64,000 bases of DNA from Streptomyces mangrovi (GTDB lineage: Bacteria; Actinomycetota; Actinomycetes; Streptomycetales; Streptomycetaceae), in contig NZ_FOSG01000001.1 of the NCBI RefSeq assembly GCF_900114215.1, forward strand, positions 248,001 through 312,000. Direction: 5' to 3'. How positions within the stretch are numbered: the stretch's first letter is position 1; each line of letters opens with the position of its first letter. The notes under the pieces are model-generated. The model saw only the letters and a program-made list of their open reading frames with translations. It did not search any database and was not told where the DNA came from. Shown piece after piece: positions 49,452 through 57,582 of the stretch. Made by a program: the position numbers and the translations under genes.

Positions 49452-50144
49452 GTGATCATCGTGGATGAGCCCATGAACATCACAACAGCGACAACCGCGC
49501 CCGCACCCGGTCCGGCGGGTCCGGCGGGTCCGATGGTCGAGCACGCGGTGCGCTACACGAGGGAGCGGCTGTGGGACGTGTTCCCCGGCGCGTGGCTCGA
49601 GACCGAGGGGGGCATACCGCGCTGCTCGTGCGGCACGGCGGACTGCGGGGCGCCCGGCGCGCACCCCACGCGTCCCGACTGGGCGGCGCAGGCCACCGGC
49701 GGGGCCACGGCCGTGCGCCGCATGTGGGCCGACCGGCCCGACGCGTCGGTGCTGCTGCCGACCGGCCGGGCCTTCGACGCGATCGAGGTGGCGGAGACGA
49801 CGGGCTGCCTGGCCCTGGCCCGGATGGAGCGCATGGGCCTGGCGGTCGGCCCGGTCACCGGCACCCCCGACGGACGGATGCTCTTCTTCGTCCGGCCCGG
49901 CGGCGCGGCCAAGGTGCCGGATCTGGTGCGGAGGCTGGGCTGGTCGCCGAGCGGCGTCGACCTGACCGCGCGGGGCGACGGCGACTGGGTGGCGGCCCCG
50001 CCGACCCGGGTGGGCACCCGCGGCGCGGTGCTGTGGGTACGGCAGCCGGGGGACGCCGGCCACCGGCTGCCCGAGGCCGAGGAGATCGTCCGGCCGCTGG
50101 CGTACGCCTGCGGCCGCGACGCCGCCGCGGCACGCGCGCGCTGA
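49452..50144 (+). CDS. Primase/polymerase-like (prim-pol N-terminal) protein
   Basis: A 230-residue protein related to the N-terminal domain of bifunctional DNA primase/polymerases: RERLWDVFPGAWLETEGGIP, then the CSCGTADCGAPGAHPTRPDW segment, then RMWADRPDASVLLPTGRAFD. The usual D-x-D metal motif after the TG is replaced by FDAIEVAETTG, so it may lack polymerase activity. Such small prim-pol proteins are common in Streptomyces chromosomes, with unknown roles. GTG 49452 is used; a later ATG at 49473 is possible. Confidence 0.7.
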   Translation: MIIVDEPMNITTATTAPAPGPAGPAGPMVEHAVRYTRERLWDVFPGAWLETEGGIPRCSCGTADCGAPGAHPTRPDWAAQATGGATAVRRMWADRPDASVLLPTGRAFDAIEVAETTGCLALARMERMGLAVGPVTGTPDGRMLFFVRPGGAAKVPDLVRRLGWSPSGVDLTARGDGDWVAAPPTRVGTRGAVLWVRQPGDAGHRLPEAEEIVRPLAYACGRDAAAARAR

Positions 50145-50188
50145 CCGCCCCGGGCCTGACCGGCGGTGGCCGGTCAGGCAGTGGCCGG

Positions 50189-51070
50189 TCAGGCCGGGAG
50201 CGCGCCCTGGAGGAAGGGTTCGACGGCCTGCCGCCACTGCTCCGGCTGGTCGTAGTGGACGAGGTGGCCCGCGTCGGCCACCTCGGCGTAGACGCCCTGG
50301 GGCAGCACCCGGACCATCTCCTGGGCCTCGGCGCGCCCGAGCTCGCCGTCGATGCCGCGGACCACCAGGGCCGGGCAGGGCACCAGGGCCAGCTCCTCCC
50401 AGTGCGCCTCGTACGCCCAGGTCTGGCGGATCATCAGCATCTGGCGGCGCGAGAACACCGGACGCCAGCCGTCCATCCGCTCGGCCATCACCTCGGCGAA
50501 GAACTCGCCGCGCGAGGGGTACGGGCGCTCCAGGAGCGGGTCCTCCTCGCCGAACCACCCGCGGACGTCCGCGAGCGTGGCGAAGGGCACCGGCCAGGTC
50601 CCGAGCCACTGCTCCCAGTCGCGCTGGGAGCGCTTGCCCAGCGCCGAGGCCCGCATGTCGCAGATCACCACGGCGTGGACCAGGTCGGGGCGCTGGGCGG
50701 CGAGCCGCCAGGCCGTCAGCGCGCCCATCCCGTGCCCGACGAGCGCCACGGGCGCCAGGCCGAGCTGCTCGATGACGGCCTCGGCGTCGGCGACGTACGC
50801 GTCGCGGCCGAACGGGCCGTCGGTCGGCTTGTCGCTGCGGCCGTGCCCACGCTGGTCCAGGCAGACGGCGCGGTAACGCCCGGAGAGCCAGCGGGCGGTG
50901 GAGGCCCAGTGCGAGCCGCGGCCCATCAGTCCGTGCAGCAGCAGCACACCCGGGGCCTGCCCGTCGCCTCCCGGCAGCGCGCCCTTGGGCGGGTCGGCGA
51001 ACTCCCAGGCCGCGAGCCGCAGACCGTCCGCTCCCCTGACGTTGATGCGTCGAACCATGCGTCCCGGCAC
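50189..51070 (-). CDS. Alpha/beta-hydrolase-fold protein with Gly in place of the nucleophile Ser
   Basis: A 293-residue protein with the alpha/beta-hydrolase motifs HGLMGRGSHWASTARWLSGR, DQRGHGRSDKP and, near the C-terminus, DAGHLVHYDQPEQW (catalytic His). The nucleophile elbow reads GHGMG (codons GGG CAC GGG ATG GGC, near 50732) in place of GHSMG, so the enzyme is probably inactive or uses another mechanism. The oxyanion region is normal. GTG 51070 is chosen because AGGAGG lies seven bases ahead; ATGs at 51076 and 51058 are alternatives. Confidence 0.82.
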   Translation of the reverse strand: MPGRMVRRINVRGADGLRLAAWEFADPPKGALPGGDGQAPGVLLLHGLMGRGSHWASTARWLSGRYRAVCLDQRGHGRSDKPTDGPFGRDAYVADAEAVIEQLGLAPVALVGHGMGALTAWRLAAQRPDLVHAVVICDMRASALGKRSQRDWEQWLGTWPVPFATLADVRGWFGEEDPLLERPYPSRGEFFAEVMAERMDGWRPVFSRRQMLMIRQTWAYEAHWEELALVPCPALVVRGIDGELGRAEAQEMVRVLPQGVYAEVADAGHLVHYDQPEQWRQAVEPFLQGALPA

Positions 51071-51175
51071 CCCCATCCCTCCTGTCCGCGTCGTCCGCCT
51101 GCCTCGTCCTCTGCCAGCCTCACGCTATCGAACTTTTATTCGGACACGCCCATCTGACGTGCAACACCCCTCTTT

Positions 51176-51188
51176 TGAGTGACACTCA
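51176..51188. promoter_or_regulatory. 13-bp palindrome upstream of the hydrolase gene
   Basis: TGAGTGACACTCA is a perfect inverted repeat centred on 51182, overlapping a second CACTC-AGC-GAGTG repeat to 51195. It lies about 106 bases before the hydrolase start and may be an operator. Apart from a terminator, the gene-free stretch 51071-51529 holds no other clear element. Confidence 0.45.
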
Positions 51189-51481
51189 GCGAGTGTCGTC
51201 CGGCCGGGCCGGGGGGAGACAGCTACCGGGAGGCGGGCCGCTCGGGGGCAGGGGCCCGCGGGGAGCGACCCTGGGAGTTCGGGGCTCAGGGTCGCACAGG
51301 GGGGCGGCGCAGCGGGGGGACACGGGGAGGCGGGGTCCCGGCGGCCGACGACGGCGCCGGGGCCCCGGTGCTGCGACAGCCCCATGGACGGCTCCCCTTC
51401 CGTCTTCCCGTACGCGTCACCGAAAGCGTGTCACGACACGGTCCCCGCCGCCCGCGTTCCGCGCAACCCCGGGCGGCCGGA

Positions 51482-51521
51482 GGGCCGGAGGGCCGCCGGT
51501 GCCCCGGCGGCCCTCCGGCCC
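51482..51521 (-). terminator. Terminator of dmdR1
   Basis: Arms 51482-51499 and 51504-51521 pair perfectly (18 bp) around the loop TGCC, starting 9 bases past the dmdR1 stop. Confidence 0.8.
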
Positions 51522-51529
51522 GCACACCC

Positions 51530-52225
51530 TCAGCGCCTGGCGACGAACACGTGCGTGGCGACCTCGGCGGTCAGCTCCGCAGCCTCGCCCCCGCTGCCGA
51601 TCTGCACCCCGCCGCCGACCCCGGACATCACGCTGACCACGGCGCCCGGCTGCACACCGGCCCGCCGCAGCGTGTACATCAACTGGGCGTCCGTCTGGAT
51701 CGGCTCGCCGATGCGGCGCACCACGACCGTCTTGCCGTCCGAGCCCGCGTCCAGGTCCGACAGGCTCACCATGTCGTCGCTCAGGAACGGCCCGGCCTCC
51801 GACGGCTCGCCCAGCTCCTCCAGGCCCGGGATCGGATTGCCGTAGGGGGACTCGGTGGGGTGCCGCAGCAGCTCCAGCACGCGACGCTCGACCGCCTCGC
51901 TCATCACGTGCTCCCAGCGGCACGCCTCCGCGTGCACCTGCTCCCACTCCAGGCCGATCACGTCGACCAGGAGGCACTCGGCCAGCCGGTGCTTGCGCAT
52001 CACGCGCGTGGCCAGCCGCCGGCCCTCCTCGGTCAGCTCCAGATGCCGGTCGCCGGCCACCCGGACCAGTCCGTCGCGCTCCATGCGGGCGACCGTCTGG
52101 CTCACCGTCGGGCCGCTCTGGTCGAGCCGCTCGGCGATACGGGCACGCATGGGGACCACGCCCTCTTCCTCAAGCTCCAGGATGGTACGGAGATACATCT
52201 CCGTGGTGTCGATGAGTCCGGACAT
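51530..52225 (-). CDS. dmdR1: Iron-dependent repressor DmdR1 (DtxR family)
   Basis: A 231-residue DtxR/IdeR-type regulator. The winged helix is at about 1-65 (MYLRTILELEEEGVVPMRAR, then IAERLDQSGPTVSQTVARME), the metal-binding/dimerisation domain at about 75-140 with His and Glu in MRKHRLAE and the Cys/Glu/His set in ACRWEHVM, and a C-terminal SH3-like domain (about 150-231). With iron it represses siderophore genes. The length matches S. coelicolor DmdR1. The start ATG 52225 has GAGGGG ahead. An antisense ORF (adm) is reported to overlap dmdR1 in S. coelicolor; see findings. Confidence 0.9.
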   Translation of the reverse strand: MSGLIDTTEMYLRTILELEEEGVVPMRARIAERLDQSGPTVSQTVARMERDGLVRVAGDRHLELTEEGRRLATRVMRKHRLAECLLVDVIGLEWEQVHAEACRWEHVMSEAVERRVLELLRHPTESPYGNPIPGLEELGEPSEAGPFLSDDMVSLSDLDAGSDGKTVVVRRIGEPIQTDAQLMYTLRRAGVQPGAVVSVMSGVGGGVQIGSGGEAAELTAEVATHVFVARR

Positions 52226-52382
52226 CGTGCCCCTCGTCAGCTCGTGCGGTGGCCCTGATAACCAATTCTGACGCATGGGGCCGACAACCGTTCCCGATCC
52301 GCCGGTGCCACCCGGAAGCCGCCCGCGCGCCGCCCGCACACCACCCGCGCGCCGCCCGGAAGCACCGCCGTATTGACAGCGC

Positions 52383-52398
52383 ACTGGTCCAGACCTCA
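52383..52398 (+). promoter_or_regulatory. DasR-like operator (dre) ahead of the SIS-domain gene
   Basis: ACTGGTCCAGACCTCA matches the GntR/DasR consensus ACTGGTCTAGACCACT at 13 of 16 positions. It lies just after a TTGACA (52373-52378), so binding would block the promoter. The SIS gene follows at 52512. Confidence 0.6.
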
Positions 52399-52511
52399 CC
52401 GTGATCGCGGCGTCACGGGATGTTCCGGGGCGCTTGCCGGAGCGTTCACCGGGGCATGCGGCCGGGCGCGCGCCGGGGCCGTACGGCGGCACACGACGGG
52501 AGGCCGGGGCG

Positions 52512-53321
52512 ATGGGCGGGGCGGCGGACGAGCCGACGGGCAGGGCGGCGAGCGGGACCGCGGACGAAGCGGCGGGCGGGACCGCCGAGCGGTTCCTCGA
52601 CGCGGCCGTCGGCCTGCTGGAGCGGGTCCGGAAGGAGGAGACCGGCAGCATCTCGGCGGCCGGGACGCTGATCGCCGACGCCTTCACCGGCGGCGGCCGC
52701 GTCTTCGCCTTCGGCGCGGGCCACTCTTCCCTGCCGGCCCAGGACGTGGTCTACCGGGCGGGCGGCCTCGCCGTGCTGAACCTCCTGCCCGTGCCCGGCG
52801 CGGTCGGCGTCGACGTCGTGCCCGCGACGCTGGGCAGCGCGCTGGAACGGGTGGAGGGGCTGGCCTCGGCCGTACTGGAGACCTCTCCGGCGCGGGCCGG
52901 CGACGTACTGGTGGTGATCTCCCTGTCGGGCCGCAACACGCTGCCGGTGGAGATGGCCTCCCGCGCCCGGGAGCTGGGCCTGAGGGTGATCGGCGTGACC
53001 TCGGTGGCGTACGCGGAGGCCACCTCGCCGCGCAACCCGTCGGGCACTTTCCTGAAGGACCACTGCGACGTCGTCGTCGACAGCAAGATCGCGGTGGGCG
53101 ACGCGGAGCTGACGGCACAGGGCGCCGGCGCCCCCTTCGCGCCCGCCTCGACGGTGGTGGCCGGCGCGATCATGCAGGCGGTCGTCGCCTCGGCCGTGGA
53201 GGCGCTGGCCGCCCGCGGCGTCACCCCGCCCCTGCTGCGCTCGGGGAACGTGGACGGGGGCCACGAGTGGAACGCCCGGGTGATGGCCGAGCACGCCGAC
53301 CGGATCTTCTACCTGCGCTGA
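52512..53321 (+). CDS. SIS-domain sugar-phosphate isomerase-like protein
   Basis: A 269-residue SIS (sugar isomerase) protein: GGRVFAFGAGHSSLPAQDVV near residue 55 and VLVVISLSGRNTLPVEMASR near 128 are the phosphosugar-binding motifs. The family (UPF0309) includes proteins handling phosphorylated amino sugars, which fits the DasR-like operator upstream. The start is ATG 52512, with GGGAGG eight bases ahead; the frame is open 37 codons further up but is low-complexity. No kinase domain is present. Confidence 0.82.
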   Translation: MGGAADEPTGRAASGTADEAAGGTAERFLDAAVGLLERVRKEETGSISAAGTLIADAFTGGGRVFAFGAGHSSLPAQDVVYRAGGLAVLNLLPVPGAVGVDVVPATLGSALERVEGLASAVLETSPARAGDVLVVISLSGRNTLPVEMASRARELGLRVIGVTSVAYAEATSPRNPSGTFLKDHCDVVVDSKIAVGDAELTAQGAGAPFAPASTVVAGAIMQAVVASAVEALAARGVTPPLLRSGNVDGGHEWNARVMAEHADRIFYLR

Positions 53322-53367
53322 CGGTCCCGCGTCCCGGCCCGGACTCAGTCCCGGCCCGGGCCCGGAC

Positions 53368-54789
53368 TCAGTCCCGGGACAGGGCCCGGGCGAGGTCGAC
53401 CGCGGCGGCGACGCTGTCCGCGACGCCCTCCGCGTAGACCGCGTCCGAGCGGTCGAAGGCGCGCCGGCTCGGCCCCCGCAGGAAGGTGAGCACACCCAGG
53501 GTGCGGCCGCGGCTGCGCAGGACCGCGCACAGGCCGTGCACCGTACCCTCCGGCCATTTGCGGGCCCGCGCCCACCCCTGCGCCGCCGCGCCGCCCACGC
53601 TGGTGCGCACCGGGCCGCAGCGCTCGTACGCCTGGAGCGCCGGGTGGTCGCTCGCGTAGGGGACCGGGACGCCCGTCGTCGACGTGCCCGGGGCCGGGGC
53701 TTCGGCGGTACGCACCAGCCGGACCGGGGAGCCGGGCGCCGCCAGGTCCAGCAGCGCGTGGTCGGCGAAGCCCGCCAGCGCGAAGTCCAGGTGGACGGCC
53801 ACCGCCTCCATCGGGTCCTCGCACTCGGCCGCGGCCCGCGCCGCCCGGTGGGCCTGGTTGCCCCGGAAGCGGAACCGGGCCGCCTCCTGCTCGGTCCGCC
53901 TGGCGTCCGTGACGTCCGTGAAGAACCACGCCACGCCCAGCGGCACCGGGGCCTCCTCCGCCATCGGCGAGACCAGCCGCAGGAAGCCGCTGCGCCAGCA
54001 GCGCCGCGCGTCCCCGGCCGGCCCGTCCTCCCGCTCCGCCCCCTGCTCGCCGGCCCCGGCGCGCAGCGTCACCCACAGCTCCGCCGGAGCGGGCGGCGGG
54101 CCCTCCGCCAGCACGTGCTGCAGGGCGCTCTCCAGCTCCTCCACGCCCTCCCCCACCAGCTCGCCCAGCGGCCGCCCCAGCATGGCGGTGCGGCCGACGC
54201 GCAGCGCCCGGGCGGCGTGGCGGTTGGCGACGGCCGGGCGCAGGTCGGCGTCGACCAGGACCACTCCCCACGAGGCGCCCTCGAACAGGGCCTCGCTCAG
54301 GGCGATCGACCGTTCCAGGTCGATCTGCGTGCGCACCTCGCCGAACGCGCAGTACACGCCGGTCGGCCGGCCGTCGGTGTCGCGCACCCCCGAGCACTGC
54401 ACCCGCACCAGCACCCGTCCGCCGTCCTTGCGCATCAGCGCGAACTCGTGGACCCGGCGCCCCGGCGCGGTCATCGCGTCCATCAGCCGCCCCTGGACGT
54501 CCTCGGCGTCGGCGGTGCGGACCGCCCATCCCGCCAGCCCCCGGCGGCCGACGGCCTCCTGCCTGGTCCAGCCCAGGATGCGCTCGGCCTCGCGGTTCCA
54601 GTGGGTGACGACGCCGTCGGCGTCGAAGGCGCACAGGGCGGCGTCCATGCCGTCCAGGAGAGCGGCGAGAAGGAGCTCGCCGTCGGAGTCGGCGAACCGC
54701 GGCGGGGCGGCTCCTCCCGCGGAACCGCCGCGGGTGTCGCCTCCGTCACCGGCACCGTGTTCGAAGTGGGTCTCGGACTGAGCCGTCAC
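53368..54789 (-). CDS. PAS/GAF sensor protein without an output domain
   Basis: A 473-residue sensory protein with two PAS domains (about 30-150 and 155-275: LDGMDAALCAFDADGVVTHW, then LFEGASWGVVLVDADLRPAV) and a GAF-like domain (about 300-470). Streptomyces PAS/GAF proteins usually end in a SpoIIE phosphatase or HATPase; neither is seen here, so output is by protein contact or the gene is truncated. GTG 54789 follows GGGGGTG. The PAS core keeps the WNREAERILGWT motif but shows no haem or flavin ligand. Confidence 0.78.
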   Translation of the reverse strand: MTAQSETHFEHGAGDGGDTRGGSAGGAAPPRFADSDGELLLAALLDGMDAALCAFDADGVVTHWNREAERILGWTRQEAVGRRGLAGWAVRTADAEDVQGRLMDAMTAPGRRVHEFALMRKDGGRVLVRVQCSGVRDTDGRPTGVYCAFGEVRTQIDLERSIALSEALFEGASWGVVLVDADLRPAVANRHAARALRVGRTAMLGRPLGELVGEGVEELESALQHVLAEGPPPAPAELWVTLRAGAGEQGAEREDGPAGDARRCWRSGFLRLVSPMAEEAPVPLGVAWFFTDVTDARRTEQEAARFRFRGNQAHRAARAAAECEDPMEAVAVHLDFALAGFADHALLDLAAPGSPVRLVRTAEAPAPGTSTTGVPVPYASDHPALQAYERCGPVRTSVGGAAAQGWARARKWPEGTVHGLCAVLRSRGRTLGVLTFLRGPSRRAFDRSDAVYAEGVADSVAAAVDLARALSRD

Positions 54790-54898
54790 CTGACACCCCC
54801 GGCTGGACGCTGCGCGCAACTGCACTCCCGATCATTGAACTCGAACGTGACGCAGCACACATGTGATTCACGCAAATCGTTGTGCCCTCGAAATTCGC

Positions 54899-54927
54899 TT
54901 GTACGTGCCCATACCGCCGCCTACCGT
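54899..54927 (+). promoter_or_regulatory. Promoter of the short-ORF transcript
   Basis: TTGTAC (54899-54904) and TACCGT (54922-54927) are exactly 17 bases apart, a good match to a vegetative promoter. Transcription would begin about 27 bases before a 12-codon ORF. Confidence 0.55.
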
Positions 54928-54960
54928 TTGGGGTACACGAGAAGGGAGGTGGTTCGGCAG

Positions 54961-54999
54961 ATGAGTTGCGACCGGACGCGTGAGGTGACTGCGGCCTAG
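54961..54999 (+). CDS. 12-codon ORF with a strong ribosome site
   Basis: The ATG at 54961 is preceded by AAGGGAGGTGG with optimal spacing and encodes MSCDRTREVTAA before TAG. The peptide contains a cysteine near the start and a run of charged residues. No gene follows on this strand for 1.27 kb (pdxH is antisense), so this is either a small RNA with a translated leader or a tiny gene. A possible three-way junction follows. Conservation across species is untested. Confidence 0.4.
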   Translation: MSCDRTREVTAA

Positions 55000-55054
55000 G
55001 GGCCGACGTCACAGCGTGATGCCGGCACCGCCGGCCAATCCCGAGCAGTCACCC

Positions 55055-55129
55055 GACCCGCGGGCTGTCGGTACGTCCGACCGACCCCCCTCGCGCCGCA
55101 CGGCGCGAACGGGGCCAGGCCCGCGGGTC
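55055..55129 (+). ncRNA. Candidate structured RNA with a three-way junction
   Basis: GACCCGCGGGC (55055-55065) pairs perfectly with 55119-55129. Inside lie two further stems: GTCGG/CCGAC (55067-55071, 55077-55081) and TCGCGCC/GGCGCGA (55091-55097, 55102-55108, loop GCAC). It follows the 12-codon ORF and could also act as the terminator of the antisense pdxH. Confidence 0.4.
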
Positions 55130-55171
55130 GTCTGCGTCTTCAGGGCCTTCGGGGTCTCCGCGGCCTTCGGG

Positions 55172-55900
55172 TCAGGGACTGAGACGTTCGACCGTCCAGA
55201 CCGCCGCCGCGCCGGAACCGCCCGGGCCGCCCGGACCGCCCGGATCCCGGCGGACGTAGCGCAGACGGTCGTGGAGGCGGTTCTCGCGGCCCTGCCAGAA
55301 CTCCACCGTCCGCGCCACCACCCGGTAGCCGCCCCAGTGCGGCGGGACCGGGACCCGTTCCGTCTCCGGGTAGCGCTCCGCGAGCTGCGCGTACGCGCGG
55401 TCCAGCTCCTCCCGGGAGGCCACCTGCGAGGACTGCTCGCTGGCCCACGCCCCGAGCTGCGAGCCGTGCGGACGGGTGCGGAAGTAGGCGGCCGTCTCGT
55501 CGCGGCCGGTGCGCTCCGCCCGGCCGGCGACGATCACCTGGCGGGCGACGGCGTGCCAGGGGAAGAGCAGCGAGACGTACGGGTTGGCGTCGATCTCACG
55601 GCCCTTGATCGAGTTGTAGTTGGTGTAGAAGACGAAGCCGCGCTCGTCGAACTGCTTGAGCAGCACCGTGCGCGAGCTGGGCCGCCCCCGCTCGTCGGCC
55701 GTCGAGACGACCATCGCGTTCGGTTCGTGGAGGCCGCCGGCCACCGCCTCCTCGAACCAGCGCAGGAACTGCCCGTACGGGTCGGGGGCGAGATCCTCCT
55801 CCTGGAGTCCTTCCGCCCGGTAGTGGGCCCGCATGGCGGCGGGGTCCAGGTGCGGACGGTGGGCGAGGGCTTCGCGGGCTGCGTCGTCGGCTTGGGGCAC
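55172..55900 (-). CDS. pdxH: Pyridoxamine 5'-phosphate oxidase
   Basis: A 242-residue FMN enzyme converting pyridoxine/pyridoxamine phosphate to pyridoxal phosphate. Conserved motifs are [20 protein letters not shown], then [20 protein letters not shown], then [20 protein letters not shown] (FMN site) and the C-terminal [16 protein letters not shown]. The GTG at 55900 gives a normal-length protein; an ATG at 55834 would be shorter (220 residues). The gene is divergent from citrate synthase; the 373-base region between their starts shows no clear operator. Confidence 0.93.
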   Translation of the reverse strand: MPQADDAAREALAHRPHLDPAAMRAHYRAEGLQEEDLAPDPYGQFLRWFEEAVAGGLHEPNAMVVSTADERGRPSSRTVLLKQFDERGFVFYTNYNSIKGREIDANPYVSLLFPWHAVARQVIVAGRAERTGRDETAAYFRTRPHGSQLGAWASEQSSQVASREELDRAYAQLAERYPETERVPVPPHWGGYRVVARTVEFWQGRENRLHDRLRYVRRDPGGPGGPGGSGAAAVWTVERLSP

Positions 55901-56273
55901 GCGTTCATCTTGCAACACGTCCCCCGCGCGGCATCGGGCGGTGGCGGGCGAGTTTGCCCGTCCGCGGGAACGTGTACACCTGGAGACGGGGAAACGGGGA
56001 GTGTGCCGCATCTCACTCTTCCCCGCACCTGCCGAACCGGACAGAATCGCTGGCTGGACCACTGTGGCCTTCGCACAGCGCGGGTTATCGTGTCCGACCA
56101 GTCACTGCCCGGTCACCACCGGCAGCCCAACAGCAGCAGGGCAGGACCGGGTGCCGGCCCGGACCGCCGGCCCCACGCGGCGGCGGAACCGCGCAGGCAC
56201 GCCCGCAGAGAGCCGACCGGCCCCCTGGGGTGCCCGCCGTCCTCCTACCGAACCACATACGAGGAGCCGCCAG

Positions 56274-57374
56274 ATGTCCGACTTCGTACCCGGACTCGAG
56301 GGAGTCGTCGCGTTCGAGACGGAGATCGCCGAGCCCGACAAGGAGGGCGGCGCCCTCCGCTACCGGGGTGTGGATATCGAGGACCTGGTGGGCCACGTCT
56401 CCTTCGAGAACGTGTGGGGCCTGCTGGTGGACGGCGGCTTCACCCCCGGCCTGCCCCCGGCCGAGCCCTTCCCCATCCCGGTCCACTCGGGTGACATCCG
56501 GGTGGACGTGCAGTCCGCGCTGGCGATGCTCGCGCCCGTGTGGGGCCTGCGGCCGCTGCTGGACATCGACGAGAAGCAGGCCCGCGAGGACCTGGCGCGG
56601 GCCGCGGTGATGGCGCTGTCGTACGTCGCCCAGTCGGCGCGCGGCCAAGGCCTGCCGATGGTGCCGCAGCGGGAGATCGACAAGGCCGAGACCGTCGTGG
56701 AGCGCTTCATGCGCCGCTGGCGGGGCGAGCCCGACCCCAAGCACGTCGCGGCCGTGGACGCCTACTGGACGTCGGCCGCCGAGCACGGCATGAACGCCTC
56801 CACCTTCACCGCCCGCGTCATCGCCTCCACCGGCGCGGACGTGGCGGCGGCGCTGTCGGGGGCGGTGGGCGCGATGTCCGGCCCGCTGCACGGCGGCGCG
56901 CCCTCGCGTGTGCTGGGCATGATCGAGGAGATCGAGCGGACCGGGGACGCCCGGGCGTACGTGAAGGGCGCCCTGGACCGCGGCGAGCGCCTGATGGGCT
57001 TCGGCCACCGCGTCTACCGCGCCGAGGACCCGCGCGCCCGTGTGCTGCGCCGTACCGCCAGGGAGCTGGGCGCGCCGCGCTTCGAGGTCGCCGAGGCGCT
57101 GGAGAAGGCGGCTCTGGAGGAGCTGCACAACCGGCGTCCGGACCGGGTGCTGGCCACCAACGTGGAGTTCTGGGCGGCGATCGTGCTGGACTTCGCCGAG
57201 GTCCCGGCGCACATGTTCACCTCGATGTTCAGCTGCGCCCGCACCGCCGGCTGGTCGGCGCACATCCTGGAGCAGAAGCGCACCGGCCGTCTGGTGCGCC
57301 CCTCCGCGCGCTACGTGGGCCCGGGCCCGCGCAGCCTGCGGGAGATCGAGGGCTACACCGAGGTCGCCCGCTGA
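56274..57374 (+). CDS. Citrate synthase (second, shorter type)
   Basis: A 366-residue citrate synthase. Catalytic and binding residues are visible in SGPLHGGAPSRVLGMIEEIE (catalytic His), GFGHRVYRAEDPRARVL and the C-terminal ILEQKRTGRLVRPSARYVGP. It condenses acetyl-CoA with oxaloacetate. Streptomyces carries two citrate synthases; this smaller form beside pdxH is the one I recall as SCO4388, not the main citA. GAGGAG stands before ATG 56274. A strong hairpin ends the transcript. Confidence 0.9.
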   Translation: MSDFVPGLEGVVAFETEIAEPDKEGGALRYRGVDIEDLVGHVSFENVWGLLVDGGFTPGLPPAEPFPIPVHSGDIRVDVQSALAMLAPVWGLRPLLDIDEKQAREDLARAAVMALSYVAQSARGQGLPMVPQREIDKAETVVERFMRRWRGEPDPKHVAAVDAYWTSAAEHGMNASTFTARVIASTGADVAAALSGAVGAMSGPLHGGAPSRVLGMIEEIERTGDARAYVKGALDRGERLMGFGHRVYRAEDPRARVLRRTARELGAPRFEVAEALEKAALEELHNRRPDRVLATNVEFWAAIVLDFAEVPAHMFTSMFSCARTAGWSAHILEQKRTGRLVRPSARYVGPGPRSLREIEGYTEVAR

Positions 57375-57398
57375 GGCCCCCGTCCGTACGGACACCGC

Positions 57399-57439
57399 AC
57401 CGGCCCCGGAGCGACGCCCCCCGTCGCTCCGGGGCCGGT
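57399..57439 (+). terminator. Terminator of the citrate synthase gene
   Basis: Arms 57399-57416 and 57422-57439 pair perfectly (18 bp) around the loop CCCCC, 25 bases past the stop. Confidence 0.82.
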
Positions 57440-57518
57440 CCGCGTCCGGGCTCGTTCCCTCCCGCGTACGGAACCGCCCGCGGAGCCGTACGCGGAGCCG
57501 CCCCGCGGGAAAGCCGGA

Positions 57519-57552
57519 GGCCTCGCCCCGCCGGGAGCGGCGGGGCGAGGCC
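57519..57552 (-). terminator. Terminator of the S15-type peptidase gene
   Basis: GGCCTCGCCCCGCC (57519-57532) pairs perfectly with 57539-57552 around GGGAGC, 30 bases past the leftward gene's stop. Confidence 0.78.
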
Positions 57553-57582
57553 CCCGGGCACCGGACCCGGCCGGCGGGGCGC

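Noticed and set aside
52873-53321. A kinase domain after the SIS domain.
   Set aside because: The protein ends shortly after the SIS fold; no kinase motifs are present.
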